Position numbers and translations under genes: made by a program. The notes below the pieces were generated by a model that saw nothing but the letters and a program-made list of their open reading frames with translations, was not told the origin of the DNA and did no database searches. A stretch of 64,000 bases of DNA from Glandiceps talaboti (taxonomy: Eukaryota; Hemichordata; Enteropneusta; Spengelidae), in contig NC_135561.1 of the NCBI RefSeq assembly GCF_964340395.1, forward strand, positions 10,523,232 through 10,587,231, in the 5' to 3' direction. Of the stretch, positions 11,388 to 26,000 are shown piece by piece. Position 1 is the first letter of the stretch. Every line of letters starts with the position of its first letter.

Positions 11388-13880
11388 GTTACAGTATTTG
11401 TAAAATTTGATTTAAAAAATGGATTTGTCTTAATTATGTGATAATATATAACCCCACAAAAGAATGTTAGTTTTACGTCATGCTGTTCCTCTTGTTATAT
11501 TCCATGGACTTCAAGTACTTGCCTGCAGGTCGTATTTGTATTTGTCCACACAATCATACTCGGTGCATTACGACATAAAGCTATCATTGATTTAGTGGGA
11601 TTAAAATATCTTATTACCAGATTTAAACTGATTGCCTTCTGTAACGGCAAAGTCTTTAGATTTTTGTGCCTACACATACTTCTTGTTGGGCTGCATAAGA
11701 ACATATACGATTAGTTATGCTTGAAGTATGTACCAAATCGAATTGAATTTGAAGAGTGCATTTTTAAGATATTTACTGAAAATTGTTAATTATGCTAATT
11801 TGACTCATTAAAATTAAAAGCTACATCAAGCTTTTCAGAACATGTGCGATTAGTTTTGTTTTAAGCTTTCGTTGACATGTGAATCTGGTATCATGAATGC
11901 AGGTACGAAATTATATAGAACTTCAAGCTTGCAATTGCATAAGATATAGCCTAAGTACTGAAAATCGTTAATTATACAAATAAGTCATTAAAACTACAAG
12001 CTGTATTATCAAACTTTATATGACACATTCATGTTGTTCTCATCAATGTATGTACCAAAATTATTTGAATTTAAAGTGTTCATTCTTAAGATATAGCCTA
12101 ATTATGAAAAACATTAATTATGCAAATGGTAATTAATATTCATGATTGTTTACCATGTACCAATACCAAGTCAGTTCTAGCCATTACCCGAATGAACCAG
12201 ATTTTGTTTGAATTGAGCCAGCCATTTGAGGAAATCGATGACACAGACAGACGTGCTCATACACAAACTTTTCATCCCTAATATATGACCTTCCTTTAAT
12301 ATTAAGGAAGGTAGAAATGATTTAGTTGTTTTTGTCAGTAGTTTGACCTCTAAATTTTTCATAAATAGACTGGCTTGAAAGATAATATACATAGTTATTT
12401 TTAAAGTTTGACATTTTATGAGAAGGTTGATCCCTGTAAATAACATATTTTGTGGTTTTATTTACGTCATAATAGCACCCCATCATGTTTTTACTGGCTT
12501 TCAAGTGATCGGTTTACAGATTTCAATGTTTTTAAGCCAAATCTGTGTCCTTTAGTCTGGTCAAGTGTATTAATTTATCTTCTCGTGACTACCTACGGCA
12601 GAATCAGATTATACCACTTTATCATAATAGGATTAAAGTAGGTTGCTACCTGAACCTTGCATGTTGTGTAAGACTTGATTGGAAGTTACGTCAATTGTCA
12701 ACTCTCTGGTTTCAATATGCGTTATGTGTGACGGCATCACAAAGGTGCATATACATTTTGGCTTGTTTTCTCTTTACCTTATTTGAAGTAGTATTTTCAT
12801 CATGGGCAAGCATACTTTGCTTTATGTAAACATGAGTTTTTTGTTGCCAAGAAAGACTAAATGCCATCAATGGTAGACATATAGTTTTTATATGTATATC
12901 CAGAGTTCCAGCCAGGTGACAATTATACCCTTAATTAGTATTCACACAACTGTACGAAATCTGTGACATGGTATGGGGAAGCATGCGGTGGATCTTGGAT
13001 TGAGCAACAGGTTATTAGTACTCAGTAACGATACACTTGATAGGGGTCACATCAGCATCATCTTGTACATTTTAAGTCACATCACAATTGATCTTGATAT
13101 CATCCAAACAGGACTCATTCATAACATAATACTATTAAGCCTAAAAACAAACATTGTTTGGTTCCAGATACCCAACCCCACCTAGTTTTCACTACTGACT
13201 TTTTTTACGTATTTGGGTAAAAAATAGCATAAAATTGCAAAAATTTTAAGTCTCGCAAGAAATAGGGGATGCAGAAACTGACATCAACTTAAACAGAAGT
13301 GTTCTTCCAATCCGTAATAGCTGTACATCTGATGGGAGGAAACTAATAACACAGAGACTATTTGGAAAACAGCAAAAAACATAACTATCTGAACTAGACA
13401 CTCACACATGAAAAAAAAAAGAAGAAAAATCTACTTACCCCCACCTATCCTAAAATTGAGCATAATCGGAACCACACACATTTTTTTAGTCCTTACAGAA
13501 ATCAAGGTATAGTTTGCCATCTGTCATTTATCTAAAGTTTGTGGATAGCTTGATTTCATGAGTAATAATTCTCAAAGGTGAACAGAAATCACAAAAAAGT
13601 TCCAAGTAAAAAATGTATGTAGAATATTTAGAATTAGAGTTGTAATCTTAGGATGATTGTATATTTCATATGTGCGTCTACAGGGATTAAAATGTACAAG
13701 ATGATGACATCAGTAGATGTTGGAAATATGATACATGGTGTGAGATTTGAACAGCTTAGCCCTAGATGGTCTTGTCTTCAAATCATAATTCCTTTCATGC
13801 TGTACACGTCATAACATAGAATCCTTTTTCTTGCATACATGGTGATCCTAGATAATGAAATATAGATAATCATCATTAGA

Positions 13881-13931
13881 TACATACGTATGTACGTACA
13901 TACATACATACATACATACATACATACATAC
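13881..13931. repeat. TACA tetranucleotide microsatellite
   Basis: A (TACA)n tract with a few interruptions at its left side. Confidence 0.95.
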
Positions 13932-16165
13932 GAATGATCTAAATTTCACAGATGAAGTTAACACAATGAAAACAGTGTCTGAAAGTTGCTGTAAGTCCCT
14001 TTAATCAAAGTGTTTTGTTAAATTAAAAATAACATTTGCCACAAACCATCATGATTATGCAAATTTCATGTAAATTTTTTATGTAGATAAAGACACGTGA
14101 CTTTGTCTAATCAAGGGATGTACTGTACATAGAATTGAGAGCTTCCCTTCAGCACATTGAGCACTGAGTTCAAGGAAATAGGACATAAAGTCAATATACA
14201 AAGGAGATTGTTAATCGACAAAGGCTCTTTCCACCACAAAAGAGGTAACTTTATACACGACCTATCTTCCTGTTCAACTCAGAAAGGTTCCTGTCAAGGT
14301 AATGATGTGCATAGTTAGCAAACAGAGTAAAAGATAATGACATATAATGAATGCAGTATCGTGCAGGAAAGGAATGAATCGGTCGTTTGTTACCCTGTGA
14401 CCCATAAACGTGAACTGGGTCAGTTATCACTTGAAGATAGGTAAAGACAATTATAGTATACCATATACACAAGCCATAAATATGGAATATATACTCCGGT
14501 TCTTCTACGTCACTACAACATGCATTTATGTCACAACAACACATGTCTACGTCACTGGTTCTGCTGTGTTCAAAATATAAGTCAAAACGTTCAAAATTGC
14601 AGCTTTTCCTGATTTTTCTTTGATATTATTGGCGGTGGTATGATTATGATATTCTCTAATATTTTTCTTTAGTCAGTCGGAAAATACTCTGACCTAAGTG
14701 TGTTATCACTACTCGTCTAGAGACTCGTAGTGACCAAGACCCCTGAATGAAGAAAAATAACGGGGAATAACAGCTAATTATAATGATGGGTGAAGGAAAT
14801 ATAGTATTGTAAGATCTGTATGTAGGCTACAGATTTAGTCACCTTATGAGTTTCAAGTTACAGTTTTCATTACAATTAGTCTGTGTGATTCCAAGTCTGA
14901 ATTCAAAGTTACAAATTAGAATCAAACGTAGAAAAGTGGACATTCGTTTTTGGCGATACAAATCAGGATTATGTTAAGGGGCTTTAGCCTATGACAAACC
15001 AAACTTGACCCTCTAACTTTGATATAAATGTGCATCTTTTGTACATTCAGTCCAGTGTGCTGCATTGTAAAATTAATGTGCTTGTTGTTTCTTCAATTCT
15101 CCAGTCAATTCACATACATGTACTATTGATTTCGTATTTGTTAAGAACGTGACCATATTAGGGTTTATATCCTTTTCTCCAAGAGTATAATTCTAGACCA
15201 TGAACACTCTCCAGTACTATATCATATATGCCTCCTTTGTTCAACATTCATTATTTACCATATTAATGTATCGTTTTAAAGCCCCATGATTCAACCCCAG
15301 GTCCCTAAAGTAGTGATATTTCATAAGTGGTGGCATCAGTTTAGATTAGACAGGATCATGTTCAGGACCAGCAATTTCAATAGCCATACCAAACTCTTTT
15401 CCCGCATTGAATTTATCTAAACTTGGCCTTTACGCACCAATGTTTTGACATATTATGGACGGATGCACACATACACAGATGGATGGACAGGTGGTTCGGG
15501 CGACTAAAGATCCAAAATAAATACCCATTTCTCATCTATATGGCCACTTCAGTATAAATCACATGGGCAGAGTGTGAGAAACAGATATATTTCAGAACTC
15601 TAGTTTATGCAATATCTGTCTGTTATATTTCCTGAACATCACAGAGATAAGGTTTAAATTACGAAGTTGAAAATGGGCTAGGTCTCGTATTACATGTAAC
15701 ATTTTAAATCCATGTGTCATTTGGATTGAAAAGCAACATGTAATTCAGTACTCAGGTGTAATCTTTGGTTTGAATAGCAAAGTTGATTTTGAACTGTCTT
15801 GACATTTGTGTGATGTGCATGATAAGGTATAGAGTGAAGAGTACAATGTAATCAAAACCTGATTCGTACCATTGTGGTTAATATTGTAGAAATGTCATTT
15901 TCTAATAATCTTTATCGCCTGGATATTGGTTTTGCGGACTGAGGTTGTACTGTAGAAGGGCCAGACTTTAGGAAGGCCCGTATTAAGCCGTACTACTGAT
16001 GTCCACAAAACCCATACCCAGGCTGTAGAGGTTTTATCACATATAATTGTAGTGGTATGGAAAGATTATTTAAATCACATATCCACATAAATTGATAGTG
16101 AAACATTACTTTATGCTCAAAAACAGAAACATATTGAATAAAAATCAAAACTGAATCACTGAGAA

Positions 16166-16320
16166 AATGGTATCAATGAGCACACCATTTACCATATTTG
16201 GACAATGGACATCATTGAGCACACCGCTTACCATATTTGGGCAATAGACATCAATGAGTGCACCACTTACCATATTTGGGCAATGGATATCAATGAGTGC
16301 ACCACTTACCATATTTGGGC
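16166..16320 (+). repeat. 39-bp tandem repeat, four units
   Basis: Units start at 16166, 16204, 16243 and 16282 and share CACTTACCATATTTGGGC. The period is 39 bp, so one frame stays open through the array and gives a short repetitive ORF that I do not regard as a gene. Confidence 0.9.
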
Positions 16321-17477
16321 AAAGGGTGCCAGGGTGTGATACAGAAAATTATTACACAGGTTTAACGCGCACAATCTCCTTTGAATTACATAGGAAGAGA
16401 TTCTGGGTATGTAATAATAACTTTAGAACACCAATGAATGGTACTTTTAGTGTTTCTCAAATGTATGATTCTAGAAATGTGCAGGACTAGCTATAAAATG
16501 ACAAATAAAAGCTGATTAAAATATGACATGTACAATATTGTAAACATTGCGGAAAAAATGATATGATGATAACTTTGAACTGAAAAATGGGTGTTACTTA
16601 AAGTATTTTACAAGGAAGTCAATTTAAAGTTTCACAATTGCATACTTTGTAGAAACATGTGCAGGATAAGCTATTGGATAAAAAGTAGAATGTTATCAAA
16701 ACATTACTTGTATAATTGTAGATTTTATAGAAAAATAATTTGACAATGAATTAAAAAACCAGTCAAGAAAAGTCAATGACTCATGATATTTAGTGTGACA
16801 ACATGTTTAGTTAGTTTCTATATATATATTTTATGTGTAATTTAAAATTCAGAAAGACATTTGTTATTTCATTATTTGTACCTACAGGGTATTAGAGAAC
16901 TACGTCTGATAGGTTGTTATTCCGTGTATTTTTGTGTTTCCAATTACATTTACAACACAAGTACATGTTTTGTGGCAATATTACAGATATCTTCTGTCGT
17001 GTAGTAAATAAGAACATATATCACAATAAATATATCGTTAAGAGTTACAGCTATTGATCGAATTCAAGTTTAGTTTGAATTTTTAATTTATGAAATCAAT
17101 CCATTATTTTTTTCTACTTGTAAAAAGCAATGTGAAGCAACATATTCCAAGTACTTGTTTGTATCTAATTAAATTGCAAAAAAAGGAAGTGAAGTGTTTG
17201 TTATTGTTCATACAATAACAAACTTTTTACATACTTCTTGAAATTTATCGGTGTAGAAACACAGCCGAGGTTTAATAATCATGTTCACAGTGGAAATGTT
17301 TCATGTAGAAAATCACCTTAGAGTTGTTTTATGAATGACAAGTTCAAAATGACCCACTTCTCACCTATAATGACCACATTAAGTAACTGAATAATTTTCA
17401 GTTACGAGTGAATATATTTCTTGTTGATTGATTGATGAAAAGAAAATGCTTGAGTTACAGCTAATGCAAGTTGAAGT

Positions 17478-17652
17478 TATCTGTACCTTTATCAATCATT
17501 TGTACATTTCTCAAATAAGTCTGTTGACCATATTATCTGTACCTTTATCAAACATGTGTCAATATGTAAACTGTTCTCAAATAAGTCTGTCATCCATATT
17601 ATCTGTATCCTTATCAAACATGTGTACACTGTTGTCACATAAGGCAGTCATC
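17478..17652 (+). repeat. Imperfect 55-66-bp tandem repeat, three units
   Basis: Units begin with TTATCTGTACCTTTATCAA-like words at 17478, 17533 and 17599 and contain TCTCAAATAAGTCTGT. They are diverged and of unequal length. Confidence 0.75.
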
Positions 17653-18572
17653 TGATTAACCTGCATACCACAGTCTGACTTTATCACACTCTGTGCATAG
17701 TAATGAACTGAATTTCCTGCATATACCGGAAGGTGATTCATATTTCTTGATTATGATCTTATTTTTATGGGTTGCCTGTCAATTTTGTCGTGTTATAAAT
17801 CATTGGGAGTCGGAAGGTAAGCCTACACATGTTTGAAATTAGGTTAGGGAGATATGGTATAGGATTATGTAGTTTGACTCTGATGCATGCGTTTCCAATT
17901 CCCTTAGGAAAATGTTCAAGACAATTGAATTCTGTAAAATTGTATGGAATTCTACAAGATGTGGTATGTACATTGTACAAGCAATGTGGAATTCTCCTAC
18001 TCTACTGCAACACTATATATGGAATTCTACATTATTCTAGAAAACTTCAAGTACTATATAATTTACTAGTTCGATCATATTGTCTAGAATTTTACAAATT
18101 TCTGTGTCTCTATAATGCAGTTCTGGAGGTTCCCATTTCTGTAGAAACTAAATATAATATTTTTTTTATAGCTTTTTATAGACTTACCCTATTTGTATAA
18201 CTTACATATTTTTCTAAATTGATATTATGTATAGAAAGAGATTTTATGGAAATTTGATATGGAATCATTTGATAGCATTTGATAATTTGAAATGAAATTT
18301 ACACAGAAATTGACTATAGAAATAGAGTGGGTCAGCTGGATGAAACATTAATTAAAAATAAATTTAATGTTTTGGCATGTGCGTTTTAATAGCAAACATT
18401 TCTGTTCCTAATGTTATTTTTAAAAATTAAAAAAAAAATGTTTTAAAATATTAAGTGTACATACAAAAATAAAACATTTTTCATATCAAATATATTTTTC
18501 AAATTTATTTAAATAACTGCTACAGGGACTCCACTTACACTGTTGATGTTATGTAAAATGCGTAAAGGTGAA

Positions 18573-18580
18573 TGACGTCA
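18573..18580. promoter_or_regulatory. CRE palindrome (TGACGTCA)
   Basis: A full TGACGTCA followed by CATG, about 95 bp left of the MITE at 18678. Only the motif match supports it. Confidence 0.3.
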
Positions 18581-18677
18581 CATGTTGGCCATGAAAGACA
18601 AGCAAACAAAGACAAAAATTTCATTCGCTAAAACTGTGTCATGTTGAACCTTGGCTGACGTTGTATATCGTCAGTAA

Positions 18678-19031
18678 GGCCAAAAAAAAAAATTGTTTCT
18701 GGTCAGCACGCACATCACTTAAATACCCTCGCATCAGTCTTTTTTTGTGTGTGTTTGTACAGCCCATGCAGTCAGTAGATCCGTGGGGAAACACAAAAAT
18801 AACCATCCCTACTTCAGTGAAGACAACTGCAGAGCCAGTCATGAACAAGCAAATGACATCTGCCCCACATACACACTTGCTGTTAAGTACTAAATAAAAA
18901 GAACAGTAGCTGCTATAATTAGTACACTGAGTGACAGGTTTGTTACGAATAAAAATTTTAAAAAATTGTGTTGTCGCACCATTTTAGACAAACCATCCTG
19001 ACCAGAAACAATTCTTTCTTTTTTTTCGGCT
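18678..19031 (+). mobile_element. MITE copy 1 (TAA target duplication)
   Basis: The terminal inverted repeats contain AATTGTTTCTGGTCAG (left, 18691-18706) and CTGACCAGAAACAATT (right). They are flanked inward-to-outward by an A or T run and a GGCC/GGCT end. The element is bracketed by TAA at 18675-18677 and 19032-19034. A second copy of similar length lies inverted at 39427-39775. The 3-bp TAA duplication and lack of a transposase suit a PIF/Harbinger-type non-autonomous element. Confidence 0.85.
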
Positions 19032-20768
19032 TAAAGTATCAAATACCTTGGCAAGAAGTAGTTTTCGGCTAACAAAGTGAATTATGTAGTTTTTAGCTAA
19101 CAGGGTGAATTATGTTGAAAATTGAATAAACTACAGCAGTTGAATGATTAATCTGCAGTTACTGTTTTGACTTAAGGCAGTGATGGTGTCCTTACTGTAA
19201 ACTTATGTTAAGAAATAAGGTCATAGTCTGATCATTCCATTACTTGAAGTTTGAAATTACCTACTGATTACTTGACCTCTCTGTATGGTTGGATTCTTGA
19301 AAAGATGTAAAATCAGTATTGAAATAATTTGAAGAAAATTGTTAAACATTCAGTGACCTGAATCCTGTTGGTTATGTAGAATATTTATAGACAGTTGGAC
19401 AAAATACAACAATTTGCCTTTGGACAGCGGTATCTATTTGATTACTTTTATGAAGTTGGATTTTTTATTTCCATGTTTTTCGTTTTTTACTTTTAAGTTT
19501 AAAAGTATGACCTATCCGTATCCTTTTTAAAGACGTTCATTGTTGTTCTCACATTGCGGTTTGTACAAAAAAATTCAGATTTTGAATAATATGAATATTA
19601 ATTTCTTTTATAAGTCCTACTTCGTTCATCGCTGAGATGTTAAAATTGTCATTTCCATGTACTATATCTTATTTTCACTAAAGCTAAAGGCGAGGGTTTC
19701 AATCTCATGTTTAGTCATCTTATCAGTGGAGACATAAGGATTAGATAGGATCATTCTTATGTTCGGAACCAACTTGTTCTATAGCAAATGCCAGACAACT
19801 ATTCACCCCTACATTTGAATACTAATCTGAAGTTAGTCTCAGTTACCCAGACTTGTTTGGAGTGGTCTTGTAGACACAGAACCTCCCCCAGCAGTGAGAG
19901 GCAGGGTAACTGAGAGACTAATCTGAAAGTTGGTGTTTAATAGAGCCTACCGGTATACTGATCAATTAGAACTATTATTGGTAAAAACCTCTATCATGTT
20001 GCAGTCATTTTCTTCATTTTCAACTTTCAAGTAGATCGTATTTCTACATCATGTAAATTCTATATTGTGTACGAAAAACGTGTTATTGATACATAATATT
20101 GTATAACCAAAATTGCTTTTATTTCTCTCATGGCAGTATCAATCAATCAATCAATCAAAGAGATTTATATAGTGCCAAACTCCCCTACGTAGTAATGTAT
20201 CCTTATGACCTTTTCACACTTCCAGATTTTGAATCATTTCTTGTTTATCAAGTTTATATCCCTATATATTGAGGTATAATTTAGATAATTATATAAATAT
20301 TAAATTTAAAATCGATAAATCAGCAAAAATATAAATAGCGAAATGTCAGCAGTACATTGCATTTTGTTGTGTACATGTATAGTTTGAATGTGTTCATGTA
20401 TCTACATCCATAAACTATACACAGCTGTTGATAAAAATGAAAAAAAAATGTAAATTTGTTTTGTTAAATTTATATCTGATGAGGTAATACAGCTGTGACA
20501 AAAAAAAACTTACGACAATACCAGAATTATTTGCGTCAATGTATACTTAAATAGATAGTTGTATGTCAGACAGTATGTGTTATTGAATTGAAGTCTTTTC
20601 CGGCAAAATGACTGCTGTTCATTAAATGGGCTAACTAGCTGCATGTAGTTTGAAAGTGAGTTCAAACGGTCAATGTACGTTTACTTAGAAATTAGAAAGA
20701 TAGGACCGTGAGTAAGCAACATCCTACACCATCATTTTAATCCTGGGATTTAAATATTCATGAACATC

Positions 20769-20866
20769 CCTTATTTGGAATCGAGTTGTGGGCAACATTT
20801 GCATAATAATGTCTCCTTATAAGGAAGTCATTATGCAGAATAGGAATTAGATAAATGTATATAAAG
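20769..20866 (+). promoter_or_regulatory. Candidate promoter: two CArG boxes, octamer, TATA box
   Basis: In 100 bp I find CCTTATTTGG (20769-20778) and CCTTATAAGG (20815-20824), both perfect CC(A/T)6GG boxes for serum response factor. An octamer ATTTGCAT lies at 20797-20804 and TATATAAAG at 20858-20866. The second CArG box runs into AGGAAGT, an Ets-type word, resembling an SRF/ternary-complex-factor site. An initiator-like TTCACA lies about 32 bp after the TATA box. The combination resembles promoters of actin or immediate-early genes. It sits about 10 kb before the first RIM exon seen here and could drive a short RIM isoform or a separate transcript. Confidence 0.6.
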
Positions 20867-20889
20867 TGAGTGAGTCGTGTTCTCCATTC

Positions 20890-20991
20890 ACAATCGGTCA
20901 GACTAGACTGCAGTAATATTCTCACCACAGAGAGTCTATAGAATCATCAAGATTTAAGTGACTGTTCATCACTTCATTTCATTCAAGCTTG
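20890..20991 (+). other. Candidate non-coding first exon
   Basis: From the inferred start at about 20890 to a strong splice donor, G|GTGAGTACT at 20991/20992, there is about 100 bp with no ATG. The short untranslated leader exon is placed as expected for the TATA/CArG promoter just upstream. The acceptor it joins is unknown; the RIM exon at 30857 is the first convincing acceptor on this strand. Splicing to it would not itself supply an in-frame ATG. Confidence 0.4.
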
Positions 20992-22820
20992 GTGAGTACT
21001 CATCCATTTACATGCATTGTTGAAAGGTATCCGTGAGATTTTCTGTATGAGCAATTTCACTATTTTGTTAGAGTTTTTAGTGAATATACTACAATCTTGT
21101 CTCTATTCTTCATATGTATATTAAGTATGTGCGTGAGATGAACATGATGTTGGTGATCTTCAAGGATCTTTTGTCTTTGATAAAACTGAAGCAGGAAAAT
21201 TTCTTCTATCACAAAGTTGAAGTTGTGTTTATGGTGGTAAAATCCTGAAGATTGTTTCAGTTACTAACGCAACTGTCGATTTTCCGTTGTATCATTACTG
21301 ATGTAGAAAATAGTTTTATAGTCACTGTTTAGAAACGTTAAAGCTGGCGTTGTATCTTTTGTGTGCAGGATGATTTCATATTTGAACTTATAGATGAAAT
21401 TAGTAGAATCTTCTCATTTTTATTGATATAAATATTTGTTTATACATCGCATTATTTGTGTTAATGATGTACTTCTATATACGAGGAGTGAATTTCTGTG
21501 GCGTCATGTATGTTTATCTCAAAAAAGTTGTTTTGTATGGCAGTATATTTATGTGCTTTAGATGTTTAAAAGGCATGCATTGACATTCACATTTCATGTC
21601 TGTTTGGCAGAATAGTTTAATCAAGGTTTGGTGTGTTTCCACCTGAGTGGAATATCTTGTACACTCAGCTTGTGCCATTTCAAATGATGGTCCTGTGGTT
21701 TTATCATTGCAATGTAATCATTAGTTTATAGGTGGAATTATGATGAACTGTGTTGACATGTGTAACTCCATTATTATACCTTTCCCATCATATATAATTT
21801 ATTGTCCAGACCTTGTACTGCTTCAGTGTATAGTTACCAAAAAACAAATATTTACTGAAGTTCGATTTTGCTCATTTTTTTTTTCTGTTTCCTGACCAGA
21901 TCATGTGATGTTATTATAAATGCATATAACACTGTATAGCAATACATTTTCTTAATTTAAACTGAAATACTAGAGGTAAAAGTTTGGTTTTTTTCAAATG
22001 TCTTTTTAAAAAATGATGGCAAAGTTTCTGTCTTGCTATGTTTGGTTTATCTAAAAATTGAAATAATGAGGTTTTTTATAAAAAGTGAATTTTTGTCTAA
22101 AATATTTGCAGTGAAAAGATATTAAACGATTACTAGTTGCTTTGTTTGTACTACAAATATTTGTTGACAAATATAGAAAGTAAATTTACTAAAAAGTTCA
22201 GGTTGTTTTTGTATTGAAAACGGGAAAATAGATGAAATATCGATTGAAAGTGAAGAATTCCTTCTGAAGAAGATAACAGCCTATCAGAATACTGATTGTC
22301 ACTGTAAAACATAAAAAAATATTTGTTTTTTGAAAATCTCGAGGTCATTTTGACCCCTAAGGAGAAAACTTATTGAATTTTCTGTATTCTTAGAATCATT
22401 TTATACATCGATAGGAACAATTGATTGAAGATATCAATTCGATGTTTGTCTTGTCAGTGCTAGTGTATCTATCGATATTGTTCATGAACAGGAATATTAT
22501 GTGACCGAAATTCAACCTTGAAGAATTAAATGGGATTGCTTATTTGTCGTATTTTCATGTAACATTCCTTTGGTGGTTTCATGACAATTGTAAATTACAT
22601 CGTTGAGTATATGTCGATGTGATGATGGATCATTCCATTTCAAAAAATAGGGGTGAGTGGTTTTGTTTGGCTGCAGGCAGACAGTTTCCAGTTTGGTGAT
22701 TTGAATTGGAGATATGGATAAAGTTGATTGTACAATCGATAAAAAAGTGATCAATTTTCATGAACACTCAACATGATAGCAGATTTGACAAGCACAGTAC
22801 TGAGACGTGGTGAGATTTAA

Positions 22821-23003
<183 letters not shown>

Positions 23004-26000
23004 TAATTTCTAAAGACAGTACATTTTCTCATATTATTTATTCTCATGGCTAAACACACTACACTTGTATCTAGATACATCATACAAAACGAAAAGTCTT
23101 GTCATGAACAGAAATATACCAAAAAGAAATAGGTTAGTGTAAACACAAAAAAAAAACCAAATTCATAGGAGGAAATAGTTTGAAAAGAAGGTTTAAAAAA
23201 CATATTTAAAAAAAACAACAGGTCTTTCTCTTTGTATCATTTCTGTGTTTTGACTTCCAGAAAAACAAGAGTATTGAATTTAGGGTAAAGAGTGTACAGG
23301 GAAGTAAGAGTTGACTTAATAGTCTACATTAATGGAACGTGATATCTGAAAGTTAAGTGAGGTCACGTCGTTGATGACATTTTGCTGATGCCCCATTGAG
23401 GTACACGGAAATTTACAGTAATGTGTGTATGTATGACATTCTGTTGTTGTCGCTCTGGATTAGATGCAAGATAAACAAGCCCCAAACAGTCCAGTGTGTA
23501 TACATGTCTGGTTAATTCACATAAAAGCAAAATCTGGTACACCACACATAAGAGCAAACCAACGAATACATTTCAAGTAGTGCAAATGACAAATTCCAAT
23601 GAAATATAGAATTATTTATTTACAAAAAAAGTGGTTGAATTAAAAATTTAGGTGTAAAAATTAGTTGTCTAGGAGAGCTATAGAAAAATTTGGTGCAGGA
23701 CATGCATGAGACAGATCCTATCTTTAATATGACTTTACTGATAAGCTAGAAGTAATGACAACCTGGGGTTGAAACTAACTGGCCTTTATATCACCAATTT
23801 TGTTGTACATGTATATTTATGTTCAATGAAAGGTGTAGCTTTCAAAAGATGTGATAAGAAAAGTCACTAGATAGGAGAATTTGGATAAAAAAAAACATAT
23901 GGCAACTTTCAAAAGATGGCATGTGATGAGAAAAGAGTTTGGATATGATGTGATGTAAATGTGTAAAATAGGAATTATAGATCCAAACTTTCAGCTCATT
24001 GGAAATGAGAGGAAAACCCTATGATATTAACAACAGCTAATACAGGTAGATTATTTGTAATATGAGTACACAATATAGATGTAGGCTATGGTAGCGAAGA
24101 CATAGTGCTGTGTTTCTCTGTAAGGCATGAAAAGAAAAAAACAAATGGCTTATTATTTATTCATAAATGTGAAAGGTAATAGAACTTAAATTACCACAAC
24201 TTGTGTCTTTGTAGAACGTGACACGTGTTTTATAGCATCTCACATTTTCAACAATGTGTTTAGACATGATGTAGTTGGGGTTCAGGAAATTGGGAGATTT
24301 TGCTCTGTTTCTTGTTTTGTATACAAGCTCAATTGTTTACTTGTTGTTTATTTATTTGTCTGTAAATGTGTCAACATGTGATTTTATGACTATGGAAATT
24401 TCCATCAGAGTCACATGTTTCAAGTCTTCCCTGATGCAACCAACAAAATGCTTGTGATGACAATTGCATGCGGGATGAAAAGTCAAGTAACAGAGCAAGG
24501 ACTTTTTATCAGGTCACGTGTCAGGTAGTCTACATCTACCCTTTATGTTTTTAGCAAGACGCTCAGTTTTGTAGGATTTTTACCCAAATCTATTTTCAAA
24601 ATTACCATTTGGTTTTGTCGTCTGCAGATAGACATATGTCTGATGATCACAACGTCATTAGGAACATACACAATGACTTTCTGAATTTAGTATGAAGTAA
24701 TATTGCAATCTGCAGTGCTATGTGCTCAAATTTTCAAATAGTTCAAAATTTTATAAACCTTATCAGTTTTCACTGACGTAAGATGGTCTTCAGAAAGTCT
24801 AAATCTTTTATGTTTCTATGACAACATCCAACCCTTTCTGCAATATTAGTTTTTGAAATGATTTATACTATTTCAGTTAAAAATTCTACTTATGATGTGT
24901 CCATATCTCATGGGCGACTGATTTCACAAAAATTTTTGTTATCTTTTCTTTTCATTGTGTCCTTTTTGTATGGATTTTTTTGTCACATGAAAAATTTATT
25001 GCAATATTCCATTAGAATTTCTCCTGATATGATTCTAAATTATGTGAAAGGAATACATTCATAAATTCATACTTCTCAAATCCCAACAGTGAAATAAAAC
25101 TAGCTGGTTGAGCATTGTGTCCAGTTTGATTTCCATTTGCAATTTTCAAGTCAAGTACTCCTCATTGTTATTTTTGGACAAATCTAATATTGTTAATGCA
25201 TATTTTTTTTTTCAACTGCTAATAGAATGAGAAATATTGAAGATGATATTAACAGATGTGTTGACTTCAGTTGGAATGTGTATGCCAAAGTGTCCTCTCC
25301 TCAATTCAATTCTTGTTGTCAAATGCAGCAATATGTATGAATTAGAAAGAACGGTAGTGCCAAACATTTTACCGCCAAATTTATTGAAAAACAATGTTTT
25401 ACTTTTCTGAAATTTTTTAAGCTTCTTTTTAGCAGGAATCAAACCTTAAACTGTTATCAGTGAAATGATAGCAAAATTGATGAATAAGAGTGACTACGTC
25501 AGGCACAATGCAGTTCCAAGCAATTTTCTGCCAGAATATCTGAACATAAATTTTACTTTTTTGGTAATTTTTTGACAAGTCTCGCATTATTTTGAGCAGG
25601 AATCATATGTTTTATTATTAGTAGTGAATGTATAGCAAAATTATTTAATAAGAGTAACTAGGACTGAAAATATTCCATAAAATGGAACCGTTACAATTGC
25701 TCATGCATATTCATGACACAAAGATCAGGAGGCCATTGTCAAATGACACAGCTGAATGCTTTCTAAAGCAAACTGTTGTGACTGTAGCTATTGAACCACC
25801 TGAATCATCATTTTTTAGTTAGAGTGTATAAAATTTATGTAAAACAAAAGAGAAATAATTAAATAATCAGTCATGAAATATTGCAATAATTTGAAATCCG
25901 ATATCTGAGAAACCTAGATACAACCAATTAAAATGATACATTTGATACTTGAAACACTTACTCTTCAGATAGATTATCAAACAATTATAAATTGTGACTC

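Larger units (their letters stand above)
9797..20740. other. Non-coding AT-rich stretch with local repeats, probably RIM intron
   Basis: Apart from the repeats and motifs listed separately, I find no convincing exon. Open frames of 60-120 codons here are AT-rich and have no recognisable domains. A C22 tract lies at 10236-10257. A (CAAT)n run at about 20141-20160 is followed by a TTTATATAGTGCCAAA-like word, which often accompanies old retroposon tails. Confidence 0.45.

Noticed and set aside
17829-18200. 123-codon plus-strand frame
   Set aside because: Low-complexity GGAATTCTAC-type repeats drive it; no recognisable family.
18639-18897. Conserved small protein shared with 39612-39800
   Set aside because: The similarity is explained by both lying in copies of one MITE; frames are not bounded consistently.
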